DNA from: Methanomassiliicoccaceae archaeon UBA72
Lineage (GTDB): Archaea > Thermoplasmatota > Thermoplasmata > Methanomassiliicoccales > Methanomethylophilaceae
NCBI GenBank assembly: GCA_002509405.1
Contig: DAVO01000030.1
Location: 1-64,000, forward strand
Length of the DNA: 64,000 nucleotides
Direction of reading: 5' to 3'
Positions 26,109-35,177 of the stretch are shown piece after piece (position 1 is the stretch's first letter; every line of letters starts with the position of its first letter). The notes under the pieces are model-generated. The model ran no database searches. It was not told the DNA's origin and worked only from the letters and a program-made list of their open reading frames with translations. A program made the position numbers and the translations under genes.

Positions 26109-26660
26109 ATGACAATAGCAGGGATAATCGAAAGCACCATCGCCATCCCGAAAGGAGTGACCGTCACCCAAGACGGAACCACTCTGAAGGTCAAGGGACC
26201 CAAGGGAGAACTGAGCAGAAACTTCGCACACCCCAGCGTTAACGTGGCTGTCGATGCACAGCACGTCGTAGTCAGTTGCGAGTACCCCAAGATAAGGGAG
26301 AAAGCAATGGTCGGGACGTTCGCCGCCCATGTGAGGAACATGGTGCACGGCGTGACCGAGGGCTACACCTACGGACTCAAAGTAGTGTACTCTCACTTCC
26401 CGATGAAGGTCACCGTCAAAGGCGACCGCGTCGAAGTGAGCAACTACCTCGGAGGCCACGCCATGCGCTACGCGGACATCGTCCGCGGGTGTAAGGTCAA
26501 GGTCAACGGCGCAGACATAACGGTCGAGGGTATCGACGTGGAGGCCTGCGGACAGACCGCCGCCAACATGGAGAAGGCGACCAGAAGGCTCGGATTTGAC
26601 AAGAGAACATTCCAGGACGGAATATACATCGTCCACAAATCCCACAAGGTGAAAGAATGA
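26109..26660 (+). CDS. rpl6: large-subunit ribosomal protein uL6
   Basis: 183 aa, two repeated alpha/beta domains beside the GTPase centre. KVKGPKGELSRNFAHPSVNV, HVRNMVHGVTEGYTYGLKVV and the C-terminal FQDGIYIVHK are conserved. It overlaps eL32 by 4 nt. Confidence 0.96.
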   Translation: MTIAGIIESTIAIPKGVTVTQDGTTLKVKGPKGELSRNFAHPSVNVAVDAQHVVVSCEYPKIREKAMVGTFAAHVRNMVHGVTEGYTYGLKVVYSHFPMKVTVKGDRVEVSNYLGGHAMRYADIVRGCKVKVNGADITVEGIDVEACGQTAANMEKATRRLGFDKRTFQDGIYIVHKSHKVKE

Positions 26661-27328
26661 CCGTAAAGAACTTCAATGATCTTCCAGGCTTCAAAAACGA
26701 GAACCTGGCGGAGCTCAAGGCCATGGGCATCACCACGGTCTCCGAGCTCGCAGAGGCCCTCAACGACGGAGGCAAGATCAAAGAGATAATCAAGAACCTC
26801 TCGGGAGTCGGTCCCAAGACAGCCAAGAAGTGGAAGGATGCAGTAGGGACCCCCGAAGAGGCCGTCGCCGAGCAGAAGGCGGAGGGAGCCAAGGTAGTCG
26901 AGGCCGGTGAGCAGGGCGCATATGTGGTCAAGGCCAAGCCCGAGATCAGCGATGAGACCGCCGACGCTCTCGCGGTCAGGGCCATAATCAGCGGCCGCAG
27001 GCCTGCCTTCAAGAGGCAGGAGTGGTTCAGGTACGCAAAGCTCGGAGACAGCTGGAGAAGGCCGAAGGGTATCCACTCGAAGATGAAGAGGAACCTCAAA
27101 AGGCGCCCGCCGGTTGTCGACATAGGCTTCCGCGGACCCGCGTCCGTCAGGGACCTGCACCCGTCCGGATTCCAGGAAGTGCTCGTCCACAATGTGGCAG
27201 GGCTCGAAGACATCGACCCCAAGGTACAGGCAGTGCGCATCGGCGGGACAGTCGGGACCAAGAAGAGGATCGCCATAGAGGACAGGGCCGCAGAACTGGG
27301 CATAAGGGTCCTCAACAGGATGGTGTGA
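26657..27328 (+). CDS. rpl32e: large-subunit ribosomal protein eL32 with N-terminal helix-hairpin-helix extension
   Basis: 223 aa, against about 130 for the core family. Residues ~110-223 are the eL32 core (RRPAFKRQEWFRYAKLGDSW; RRPPVVDIGFRGPASVRDLH). The first ~100 residues are an extra domain with two helix-hairpin-helix-like units (ELKAMGITTVSELAEAL; LSGVGPKTAKKWKDAVG), a fold that often binds nucleic acid. Haloarchaeal eL32 carries a similar extension, so this is known in kind, but its role is unclear. Confidence 0.95.
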   Translation: MTVKNFNDLPGFKNENLAELKAMGITTVSELAEALNDGGKIKEIIKNLSGVGPKTAKKWKDAVGTPEEAVAEQKAEGAKVVEAGEQGAYVVKAKPEISDETADALAVRAIISGRRPAFKRQEWFRYAKLGDSWRRPKGIHSKMKRNLKRRPPVVDIGFRGPASVRDLHPSGFQEVLVHNVAGLEDIDPKVQAVRIGGTVGTKKRIAIEDRAAELGIRVLNRMV

Positions 27329-27330
27329 AA

Positions 27331-27792
27331 ATGACCAACCTCAGCAACCAGAAGAGGATGGCCGCAGAGATACTCAAATGCGGAGAGAACAGGGTCTGGA
27401 TCGACCCCAACAGCATCGATGATGTCGCAGAGTGCATCACCCGCGCGGACATACGCACGGCCATCAACTCGGGCACCATCAAGGCCAAGGCGAAGAACGG
27501 TACTTCCAGGGGAAGGATCAGGCACGCTGCGGCGCAGAAGGCGTCCGGAAAGAGGAAGGGGCCCGGCAGCAGGGAAGGATCCGCGAACGCACGCGTCCGC
27601 GACAAGGCCCGCTGGATCGCCATTATCAGGCCGATACGCGACGAGCTTAAGACCCTCAGGGAGAACGGCGACATAACGCCGTCCACCTACAGGCTCTTCT
27701 ACAGGAGGGCCAAGGGCGGACAGTACAAGTCCCGCAGGAACCTCAGGCAGCACATGACCAACCAAGGATACCTCAAGGAGGAGGAGAACTGA
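27331..27792 (+). CDS. rpl19e: large-subunit ribosomal protein eL19
   Basis: 153 aa. Start LSNQKRMAAEILKCGENRVW, then DDVAECITRADIRTAINSG and the long basic helix (GRIRHAAAQKASGKRKGPGS) are diagnostic. The ATG at 27331 is 2 nt after the eL32 stop; the frame is open upstream within eL32 but not coding there. Confidence 0.96.
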   Translation: MTNLSNQKRMAAEILKCGENRVWIDPNSIDDVAECITRADIRTAINSGTIKAKAKNGTSRGRIRHAAAQKASGKRKGPGSREGSANARVRDKARWIAIIRPIRDELKTLRENGDITPSTYRLFYRRAKGGQYKSRRNLRQHMTNQGYLKEEEN

Positions 27793-28292
27793 TGGCAACA
27801 GGACCCAGATACAAAGTCGCCTTCCGCAGGAGAAGGGAAGGCCGCACGGACTACTACGTCCGCCGCAAGCTTCTCACCGGCCACGAGGTCAGAGCGGTGC
27901 TCAGGCGTTCCAACAAGAACGTCAGCGTGCAGTTCGCCGAGTTCGCCATGGAAGGAGACAAAATTTTGGCTACGGCCAATTCCAAAGAGCTCCGCGGGAT
28001 GGGATGGGAGTACTCGTGCTCGTCCATACCCGCGGCCTACCTGACCGGCTACCTTGCCGGTAAGAAGGCCCTCGCGGCAGGAATCGAATACGCAGTGCTC
28101 GACATAGGGATGCAGAACCCGAAAGCGGGCGGAGTGCTGTTCGCGGCGGTCGCAGGAATGTGCGACGCCGGGCTCGAAGTCCCCCACGGAGAGTCCATAC
28201 TCCCGTCCGAGGACAGACTGAACGGAAGTCACATCGACGAAGGAATGGAGGCGGCAATTGGCGGCCTCAAAGAGAAAATGGAGGCTGAATGA
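27792..28292 (+). CDS. rpl18: large-subunit ribosomal protein uL18
   Basis: 166 aa. Binds 5S rRNA with uL5. FRRRREGRTDYYVRRKLLTG, then CSSIPAAYLTGYLAGKKAL and VPHGESILPSEDRLNGSHI are the archaeal/eukaryal signature. Shares one base with eL19. Confidence 0.96.
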   Translation: MATGPRYKVAFRRRREGRTDYYVRRKLLTGHEVRAVLRRSNKNVSVQFAEFAMEGDKILATANSKELRGMGWEYSCSSIPAAYLTGYLAGKKALAAGIEYAVLDIGMQNPKAGGVLFAAVAGMCDAGLEVPHGESILPSEDRLNGSHIDEGMEAAIGGLKEKMEAE

Positions 28293-28972
28293 ATATGGCT
28301 GATTGGATCCCGAAAACAAGGTTGGGACAGATGGTCCTCAACGGCGAGATCACCACCATGAGCGATGCGCTTGCAACGAAACTTCCGCTGCGCGAGGCCG
28401 AGATAGTGGACATACTGCTCCCCGACATCAAAGATGAAGTGATAGACCTCAACATGGTCCAGAGGATGACCGACTCCGGAAGGAGGGTCAGATTCGCCGC
28501 CACCTGCATCGTCGGAAACGGCGACGGGTTCGTGGGTATCGGAAGGGCGAAGGGAAAAGAGGTCGGTCCCTCTATCAAGAAGGCGATCGACAACGCTAAG
28601 CTGAACATAATCGAGATCAAGAGAGGATGCGGTTCATGGGAATGCGGATGCGGAAAGCCCCACTCCCTGCCGTTCGAGATAATCGGTGAGACCGGTTCGG
28701 TCTCAGTGTTCATCAAGCCTGCGCCCCGCGGTATCGGACTTGCGGTGGGCGACGTCGCCAAGAGCCTTCTGACCATGGCGGGCGTAACCGACGCCTGGGG
28801 CTTCGCAAGGGGCAACACCAAGACGAAGGTCAACTATGCTATGGCCACATACGAGGCGCTCAGGATGACGTCCGCTATGAGGGTCACCGATGAACAGGCC
28901 AAGAAGCTCAACATCGTCTCCGGACCGGTCGGAATGACCGAGCCCGAGAGCGGTTTCATGGAGGATGAGTGA
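28289..28972 (+). CDS. rps5: small-subunit ribosomal protein uS5
   Basis: 227 aa. Accuracy-related protein with an N-terminal dsRBD-like domain (GDGFVGIGRAKGKEVGPSIK) and a C-terminal domain (PAPRGIGLAVGDVAKSLLTM). A CGSWECGCGKPHSLP segment is the archaeal insertion. The ATG overlaps the uL18 stop; 28295 (MADWIP) is an alternative. Confidence 0.96.
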   Translation: MNMADWIPKTRLGQMVLNGEITTMSDALATKLPLREAEIVDILLPDIKDEVIDLNMVQRMTDSGRRVRFAATCIVGNGDGFVGIGRAKGKEVGPSIKKAIDNAKLNIIEIKRGCGSWECGCGKPHSLPFEIIGETGSVSVFIKPAPRGIGLAVGDVAKSLLTMAGVTDAWGFARGNTKTKVNYAMATYEALRMTSAMRVTDEQAKKLNIVSGPVGMTEPESGFMEDE

Positions 28973-28973
28973 A

Positions 28974-29438
28974 ATGGCTTACGCGATAATACGTGTCCGC
29001 GGACAGCCTGACGTCGACTGCGACATAAGGCACACCATGCAGCTTCTGGGACTCAACAGGGTCAACCACTGCGTGGTAATGCCCGAGTCCGATTCCATAA
29101 AAGGAATGCTGCAGACGGTCAAGGACTACTGCACCTGGGGAGAGGTAGACGCCGAGACGCTGGCCGAGATGATACGCCAGCGCGGCAAGGTCGAAGGCGG
29201 CGAGGACCTCACGGAGGACTTCCTCAAGGAGAACACCGAGTTCTCCGACGCCGACGGCATGGCCAAGGCGATAATAGAGAACAACTACAGAATGAAGGAT
29301 GTAGAAGGCGCGAAACCCATTTTCCGCCTGCACCCGCCCGTCAAGGGATACGAGGGTATCAAAAGGCCATACAAGGTCGGCGGAGCCCTCGGATACAGGG
29401 GATCGGACATCAACATTCTTATCAAAAGGATGCTGTGA
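28974..29438 (+). CDS. rpl30: large-subunit ribosomal protein uL30
   Basis: 154 aa, the long archaeal form. MAYAIIRVRGQPDVDCDIRH and LLGLNRVNHCVVMPES are typical, ending FRLHPPVKGYEGIKRPYKVG. I use the ATG at 28974; an upstream ATG at 28965 overlaps the uS5 gene. Confidence 0.95.
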   Translation: MAYAIIRVRGQPDVDCDIRHTMQLLGLNRVNHCVVMPESDSIKGMLQTVKDYCTWGEVDAETLAEMIRQRGKVEGGEDLTEDFLKENTEFSDADGMAKAIIENNYRMKDVEGAKPIFRLHPPVKGYEGIKRPYKVGGALGYRGSDINILIKRML

Positions 29439-29447
29439 GGGATAAGA

Positions 29448-29870
29448 ATGCCAAGCAGAACCAAGAAAATGAGAGGATCCAGGACCCACGGCCGCGGTAA
29501 GAAATCAGGCCGCGGTGCGGGTATAATCGGCGGTCACGGTATGGCCGGCCTGAGCAAGACGGGAAAGATGCGCATGCTGAAATACTTCCCGGACCACTTC
29601 GGAAGACACGGCTTCAAGAGGCCGCAGAGCCAGGTACAGGCCAACATAACCATCAACGTGTCCGAGCTCCGTGAGAACCTCGACGACTACGTCAGCAGAG
29701 GCTTCGCCAGGAAGGAGGGCGACGCATACAGCGTCAACCTTACCGAGGCAGGCATCGACAAGCTTCTCGGAAACGGGAACATTGATGTAGCCGTTAAGGT
29801 TACGGTAGCACAGAGCTCGGAGAAGGCCCGCATGAAGATCGAAGCTTCAGGCGGTAGCGTTGCAGAGTGA
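29448..29870 (+). CDS. rpl15: large-subunit ribosomal protein uL15
   Basis: 140 aa. Gly/Arg-rich N-terminus (SRTKKMRGSRTHGRGKKSGR, then GAGIIGGHGMAGLSKTGK) threads into 23S rRNA; the C-terminal domain holds INVSELRENLDDY. It directly precedes secY, as in most archaea. Confidence 0.95.
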   Translation: MPSRTKKMRGSRTHGRGKKSGRGAGIIGGHGMAGLSKTGKMRMLKYFPDHFGRHGFKRPQSQVQANITINVSELRENLDDYVSRGFARKEGDAYSVNLTEAGIDKLLGNGNIDVAVKVTVAQSSEKARMKIEASGGSVAE

Positions 29871-29889
29871 CGGCTGAGAGGAATTAAGG

Positions 29890-31425
29890 ATGGAAGAAAG
29901 ACCCAGCCTGCTGTTCAAGTTAAAGCCCATATCAGACAGGTTGCCTTCGGTCCAGCGTCCCGAAGGGCACGTGCACTTCAGGACGAAGCTGATGTGGGTC
30001 ATGGTCGTCCTGGTGCTATACTTCGTGATGACGAACGTGTACGTGTACGGGCTCGACCAGGGCGAAACCCTGGACCTGTTCGCGCAGTACAGGACCATCA
30101 TGGCCGGAGCTTCGGGCACCATACTCCAGCTGGGCATAGGGCCGATAGTCACGGCTTCCATCATAATGCAGCTCTTCGTCGGAGCCAAGATAATAAAACT
30201 AGATCTGACGAAACGCGACGACAAGGCATGCTATCAGTCCGTACTGAAGCTGTTGGTCATCGTCATGATCGTATTCGAGGCCGTTCCCCAGGTGTTCGGC
30301 TATCTCGTCCCTTCCTCGGGGCTCGTAAGCAATGTCGGCGACGGGGGAGCGAAGCTTGTGATCATAGCACAGCTTTGCGCCGGTTCCTACATCGTCTTCC
30401 TGATGGACGAGCTGATATCCAAATGGGGTATCGGAAGCGGCATTTCGCTTTTCATAGCGGCAGGTGTGTCTCAGGCGATATTCACAGGGACCCTGAATTG
30501 GAATCCCATATCGTCCGACGCAGCCGTGGGCCTCGACAATCCGCCCGCGGGGACAATACCCAAGGCGATATACATTCTCACCAACACAAACTCGGGCGAG
30601 ATGTCCAGCTGGGGGTATGAGTCCATATTCCTGGGCGAACCCAACTCCATGGTTGCTCTCCTGTGCACGATACTGATATTCTTCATAGTGGCGTATCTAG
30701 AGTCCACGAGGATAGAACTGCCGTTGTCACACGGAAGTGCCAAAGGCGCCAGGGGACGCTATCCGATCAAACTGCTTTACGCGAGCAACATACCGGTCAT
30801 ACTCATGTCCGCCCTGCTCGCAAACGTCAGCATGTTCGCACTGCTGTTCTACACCAACGACTTCCTGAGCGGGATTCCGCTGCTCGGGCAAAATTCGGCG
30901 TTGGGCTACTTCGAATCCGGGTCCACTTCGGCCGCAGGAGGATTGGCATGGTATCTGTCGGCGCCCACGGGCCTGTCCTCGTGGCTGATGCCGATACTCG
31001 ACCCGAGCGTCTACGGTAACGGGCACGGGGCGATCGCCAACGTGTCGCACGTCGCCATATACTTCACGGTGATGGTCATAGGCTCGATATTCTTCGCCAA
31101 ATTCTGGGTGGAGACTACGAACCTGGGATCGGAGGCGGTCGCCAATCAGATTCAGAAGAGCGGGATGCAGATACCGGGTTTCCGTAAGGACCCGAGAGTG
31201 CTGAAACGTGTGCTGGACAGATATATTCCCACGATAACGATACTGTCGGGTGCTCTGGTGGGCGCGCTGGCCGCGTTCGCGGACATGCTGGGCACCACAG
31301 GCAACGCCAGCGGTACGGGAGTGCTGCTTACCGTGGGGATATTGATCAAGTTCTATGAGTCCATGGGACGCGAGCAGATGATGGAAATGAACCCGGTCAT
31401 GAGAGGGTTCTTCGGGAGTGAATGA
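29890..31425 (+). CDS. secY: protein translocase subunit SecY
   Basis: 511 aa, ten membrane segments. Central pore of the Sec translocon with SecE and Sec-beta. The first helix (LMWVMVVLVLYFVMTNVYVY) and plug region (TIMAGASGTILQLGIGPIVT) are clear, as is the cytosolic loop ESTRIELPLSHGSAKGARGR. An outside loop near residues 195-245 is longer than usual, which accounts for the length above the ~440-490 typical of archaea. Confidence 0.96.
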   Translation: MEERPSLLFKLKPISDRLPSVQRPEGHVHFRTKLMWVMVVLVLYFVMTNVYVYGLDQGETLDLFAQYRTIMAGASGTILQLGIGPIVTASIIMQLFVGAKIIKLDLTKRDDKACYQSVLKLLVIVMIVFEAVPQVFGYLVPSSGLVSNVGDGGAKLVIIAQLCAGSYIVFLMDELISKWGIGSGISLFIAAGVSQAIFTGTLNWNPISSDAAVGLDNPPAGTIPKAIYILTNTNSGEMSSWGYESIFLGEPNSMVALLCTILIFFIVAYLESTRIELPLSHGSAKGARGRYPIKLLYASNIPVILMSALLANVSMFALLFYTNDFLSGIPLLGQNSALGYFESGSTSAAGGLAWYLSAPTGLSSWLMPILDPSVYGNGHGAIANVSHVAIYFTVMVIGSIFFAKFWVETTNLGSEAVANQIQKSGMQIPGFRKDPRVLKRVLDRYIPTITILSGALVGALAAFADMLGTTGNASGTGVLLTVGILIKFYESMGREQMMEMNPVMRGFFGSE

Positions 31426-32111
31426 AAATGCCTAATCCAGGAAGCCCAGGGAACATGCCCAATGCGATGGAGAACATGCCGCAGATGCCTAAGAACACAA
31501 TGCTGGGCATGCTGCTCTCGATGGGTGTTATGATATTGGTCCTGATGTACAGGGAAGAGGTGGGTTACTACCTGAATTATGTCTTCCAGTTCATCGATTT
31601 CGGCGGCAAATACCCCGTCACGACGCTTATAATCGCCGGTCTGATCATGACCACGCTGAGCAGCGTCATCAGGTCGATTATGACAGATCCCCTGAAGATG
31701 GCTAAGACCCAGCATGTACAAAAAGAGTTCAACCTCGAAATGCGGAAGGCAAGGATGGAGAACAATCTCTTCAAGCTTAAGAAGCTCACCGAGCAGCAGC
31801 CCAAGATGATGGCGGCATCCATGAGCTCCAGCCAGGACCAGATGAAGATAATGCCCGTGACGATGATAATCGTCATACCGATATACGCATGGGTCTGGTT
31901 CTTCATCGGCGGAGATTCGGTTAACTCGGTGATAAATGTCCCTTGGGCGTCAGTCAACCTCCTCCAGTCCTATGTGCTCCCCGCATGGATCCTCATCTAT
32001 ACCCTGATAAGCATACCCATAGGGCAGCTTGTAAACAAGATAATCAGGTACATCCTCCTTAAAAGGCGCATCGACGAGATGGAAAAAGAGGGGCAGAAGG
32101 CAGCGGTATAA
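31422..32111 (+). CDS. DUF106/EMC3-like membrane insertase (Oxa1 superfamily)
   Basis: 229 aa. Archaeal DUF106 proteins are relatives of eukaryotic EMC3 and bacterial YidC and are thought to insert short membrane proteins. Three membrane segments (~30-48, 68-86, 145-200 region) flank a cytosolic coiled coil (RKARMENNLFKLKKLTEQQP). A Met/Pro-rich N-terminus (NPGSPGNMPNAMENMPQMPK) precedes the first. Translationally coupled to secY by ATGA overlap, the classic archaeal position. Confidence 0.9.
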   Translation: MKMPNPGSPGNMPNAMENMPQMPKNTMLGMLLSMGVMILVLMYREEVGYYLNYVFQFIDFGGKYPVTTLIIAGLIMTTLSSVIRSIMTDPLKMAKTQHVQKEFNLEMRKARMENNLFKLKKLTEQQPKMMAASMSSSQDQMKIMPVTMIIVIPIYAWVWFFIGGDSVNSVINVPWASVNLLQSYVLPAWILIYTLISIPIGQLVNKIIRYILLKRRIDEMEKEGQKAAV

Positions 32112-32659
32112 TGAGGATAACCATCAGCGGCCCTCCCGGTTCCGGGAAGACCACAGCATGTGCCAGGCTCTCAAAGGCTCTTGGTTACAGGGCGGAGATC
32201 TTCGGCCGGGTATTCAGGGATATGGCCGCCAGTAAAGGGATCTCGGTTTCCGAGCTCGGGGCAATGGCTGAGAAGGATCCGTCCATCGACAGGGAGATCG
32301 ACTCCATAATACTCGAGGTCGCAAGAGAGAACAACGATATAATCCTCGAATCCAGACTGTCCGCGTATCTAACCAAGATGAACGGGATCGATGCCTTCAG
32401 GATATATATGCACGCGAGCCCCGAGGTAAGGGTGGGGCGCATATGCGTCAGGGAGGACGAAGAATTCGACAGGGCATGTGCCCAGACCATCGAGCGCGAG
32501 GAGTCCGAGGCCAGGCGATACATGATGTACTACGGTATCGATACCACTGACCTGAGCGTATACGATCTGATAATAGATACCGACAAGATAAGCCCGGACG
32601 AGGTAGTCGACAAGATCCTCGGAGCAATAAATGACAGAAATGCTTGTGAAAGACCCTGA
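32111..32659 (+). CDS. cmk: (d)CMP kinase, archaeal type
   Basis: 182 aa. Phosphorylates CMP/dCMP with ATP. Walker A GPPGSGKTT (7-15), NMP-binding region GRVFRDMAASKGISVSELG and the LID Arg-rich segment IEREESEARRYMMYYGID are seen. It shares a base with the DUF106 gene and overlaps cbf5 by 29 nt, a longer overlap than elsewhere in the operon. Confidence 0.93.
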   Translation: MRITISGPPGSGKTTACARLSKALGYRAEIFGRVFRDMAASKGISVSELGAMAEKDPSIDREIDSIILEVARENNDIILESRLSAYLTKMNGIDAFRIYMHASPEVRVGRICVREDEEFDRACAQTIEREESEARRYMMYYGIDTTDLSVYDLIIDTDKISPDEVVDKILGAINDRNACERP

Positions 32660-33623
32660 TACGATCCAGGACAAATGGGGGAAAAGGCCTTCGGACAGGT
32701 CCGTGGGCGAGCTTTTACAGGCAGGTGTCATAACTCTCGACAAACCCTCGGGCCCCACTTCTCATCAGGCCACGGCCTGGGCCAGGGATGCGATACATGC
32801 CGAAAGGATAGGCCACGGCGGAACACTGGATCCATATGTAAGCGGCGTTCTTCCCATAAGTACGGGAAAGGCAGTGCGTCTCACGGACATCGTTCTCTCT
32901 TCTGACAAAGAATACATATGCTCCATGAAGCTCCACAAAGACCGTCCCGAGAGCAAGATACGGGCAGTCATGGCCCGCTTCAAAGGCAAGATATATCAGA
33001 TGCCTCCGGTACGTTCATCCGTAAAACGTCAGCTGAGGATAAGGACTGTCAAGGAGATTGAAATTCTTGAAATCGACGGGAGAAACATCCTTTTTCGCAT
33101 CTCATGCGATGCTGGCACATATGTAAGGACGTTATGTGTGGACATCGGCGAAGCTCTCGGATGCGGAGCCAACATGGTGCAGCTCAGGCGCACCCGCTCG
33201 GGCAAGATGCAAGAGTCGGAGGCCGTCACCCTCCATGACCTCAGGGACGCATACGTTTTCTGGCAGGAGAAGGGCAGAGGGGAGTGGCTTCGCAGCATGA
33301 TCAGACCGATGGAGGTGCTAGTTGAACCTCTACCGAAATTCATCGCTAAGCCCACTGCCGTGGATGCCATATGCCACGGTGCGGACCTTATGATCGCAGG
33401 AGTTTACAAGCTGGACGATGAGATTAGGAAAAACGCGCTTGTAGCAATCATGACCCCCCGGGGAGAGCTGGTAGCAATAGGCAAGGCGGCAATGTCTTCC
33501 GCCAAGATCATGGCCACCGAAAAGGGCATCGCAGTGAAGGTCGAAAGGGTGCTCATGGAACCAGGCCACTACCCGAAGATGTGGAAGTTCTCCACGGACC
33601 TAGAGGAAGACCCAGATTCATGA
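32631..33623 (+). CDS. cbf5: tRNA/rRNA pseudouridine synthase Cbf5
   Basis: 330 aa. Catalytic subunit of H/ACA RNPs; also makes Psi55 in tRNA. TruB core with catalytic Asp67 in GHGGTLDPYVSGVLP, the KPSGPTSHQ motif (38-46) and a C-terminal PUA domain (~250-320, DAICHGADLMIAGVYKLDDE). The start at 32631 lies inside cmk; an ATG at 32640 is an alternative. Last gene of the ribosomal run. Confidence 0.95.
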   Translation: MTEMLVKDPDTIQDKWGKRPSDRSVGELLQAGVITLDKPSGPTSHQATAWARDAIHAERIGHGGTLDPYVSGVLPISTGKAVRLTDIVLSSDKEYICSMKLHKDRPESKIRAVMARFKGKIYQMPPVRSSVKRQLRIRTVKEIEILEIDGRNILFRISCDAGTYVRTLCVDIGEALGCGANMVQLRRTRSGKMQESEAVTLHDLRDAYVFWQEKGRGEWLRSMIRPMEVLVEPLPKFIAKPTAVDAICHGADLMIAGVYKLDDEIRKNALVAIMTPRGELVAIGKAAMSSAKIMATEKGIAVKVERVLMEPGHYPKMWKFSTDLEEDPDS

Positions 33624-33661
33624 TAACCACTCGCACCCGCTATTTTTCAGGGGGAGCTCAA

Positions 33662-33672
33662 CCTAAATATAT
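33662..33672 (+). promoter_or_regulatory. TATA box for the unknown 33706/34041 pair
   Basis: CTAAATATATC lies 34-44 nt before the ATG at 33706, after a gap of about 40 nt from cbf5, so the pair has its own promoter. Confidence 0.5.
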
Positions 33673-33705
33673 CTACATCATTGACGGTACGGGGGACGGG
33701 TTCAT

Positions 33706-34044
33706 ATGTCGATTTTTTCGGGGAAACAGACCGTGTTCGGACCGGAGCTAATGTCCGTCGGGGATTTCGATCCAAGGGAGGATGGGGGCTACCGCAACGT
33801 CATAGTGACTCATATCAAGGTCAAGCCCAAGCGTATGCTCCATGTCCGCGTCAGGTCCGACAACCCTGTGGATGTCGCCGTGGTCGACCAGAAGGGAAGG
33901 CCTGTTGGACACAAGGACGGTATCACCGACGACATCCTGGGACCTATATCCACGGAAACATGGACCGACATGGGTTTCGTGGTGGGGCTATTCAGAGGCG
34001 ACAAGGCGAAGGCCGAGGTCGAGGTATGGACTGAGCGCAAATGA
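33706..34044 (+). CDS. unknown small soluble protein paired with a membrane protein
   Basis: 112 aa, no signal peptide or membrane helix. It is strand-rich (VIVTHIKVKPKRMLHVRVRS; PVDVAVVDQKGRPVG; then AKAEVEVWTERK), suggesting a small beta-sandwich. I recognise no family. Its TGA overlaps the ATG of the next gene, a multi-pass membrane protein, so the two are probably made together and may form a complex; that is inference. Confidence 0.7.
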   Translation: MSIFSGKQTVFGPELMSVGDFDPREDGGYRNVIVTHIKVKPKRMLHVRVRSDNPVDVAVVDQKGRPVGHKDGITDDILGPISTETWTDMGFVVGLFRGDKAKAEVEVWTERK

Positions 34045-35177
34045 AGCCGAAGATAGAGAAGGGTAAAAGAGGAACGTTCTGGTCGACGAAGATGTCCCCG
34101 GACCTGAGCCTTCTGAGGAAGGACGATAAGTACATCGTATTGCTGACAGTGCTGGCGCTAATGCCCTGTATGCTGGCATACTATTATCTCTCCAGGACGG
34201 GGGAGTACACCGCGTACGATCTGATCCCCCTGCTTACTCTGCCTCTGTTCCTGGACGGCATCGTGATCTACGTCAAGGAGAGGCGCTGGAAATCCTTCGC
34301 GATGATGGTGGCGGTCGTAGCGGCCCTCTTCGTCCTGCACAGGCTGGAATACATACAGGTGACCGCAGACATCCTGTTCTTCGTGCTATTCATACTGATC
34401 GGTGCAACAGGCGTGGTGGCCGTGGCCGAGGCAATACAGAGGGTGCTGTTCTATCGTGTAGTGCATTCCGTAGAATACATGAACGTCAAGAGGAAACTGA
34501 GCCTATGGGACAAGATGGTCGCGTTCCTTTTCAACGTGCCTGACGATTTGGATACCCGCAATATCACCATGAACTACAATCTCCAGAGGACGTCGATACC
34601 CTGGAAGGAGATGTTCCAAACAGTAACCATGGCATTGATGCTCGGGATGTGCATCTGGATCTACCTTTCGATGAACCCTGCGTTCATGAGCGAGAGCTCC
34701 CTGGAGTCTATCCCGATCTTCATGTTCTCCCTGATCCTGGTGATACCTCTCCTCGTCCTGCCGTTCACCATTTTCAAATCCCTCGACGTAAGGGTGGAGA
34801 CGAACTACCGCGCGTTCCACATACACAGCGGAGTCATGGAGACGCTGAAAAGGATGGCTTTGCCCATAGGTGCGACCCTGATTTTCGTTCTTCTAGCGAT
34901 AAACGAATCCGACCCCATCCAGGTGATAACGTACATAGGGGCGTCCGCTCTGGCGATAATATTCGTGGTAGGGTACACATGCATACTTTACTACACCACG
35001 AACGAGAGGCCGCTGGTCAACGACATAGTGACGAAATGGCGGATATTCCGTCCGGTACCGATATTCGTAAGCCTTGACGAAGGCGAATCCGGTAGGGCCA
35101 GGTTCGACGATGCACCGGGCACGCCGAAGAGGGACAAGTCCGATTTCGGCGAGCTGATACTCCCCCAGGTAAAATGA
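34041..35177 (+). CDS. unknown multi-pass membrane protein
   Basis: 378 aa with about eight membrane segments: ~33-50 (IVLLTVLALMPCMLAYYYLS), 62-77, 87-101, 110-135, 195-213, 226-248, 275-290 and 300-322. Between segments 4 and 5 is a cytosolic stretch (MNVKRKLSLWDKMVAFLFNV). The ~60-residue C-terminal tail is polar, acidic and probably cytosolic (SLDEGESGRARFDDAPGTPK). No catalytic motif is apparent and I cannot name a family. Coupled to the small protein upstream by a 4-nt overlap. Confidence 0.75.
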   Translation: MKPKIEKGKRGTFWSTKMSPDLSLLRKDDKYIVLLTVLALMPCMLAYYYLSRTGEYTAYDLIPLLTLPLFLDGIVIYVKERRWKSFAMMVAVVAALFVLHRLEYIQVTADILFFVLFILIGATGVVAVAEAIQRVLFYRVVHSVEYMNVKRKLSLWDKMVAFLFNVPDDLDTRNITMNYNLQRTSIPWKEMFQTVTMALMLGMCIWIYLSMNPAFMSESSLESIPIFMFSLILVIPLLVLPFTIFKSLDVRVETNYRAFHIHSGVMETLKRMALPIGATLIFVLLAINESDPIQVITYIGASALAIIFVVGYTCILYYTTNERPLVNDIVTKWRIFRPVPIFVSLDEGESGRARFDDAPGTPKRDKSDFGELILPQVK

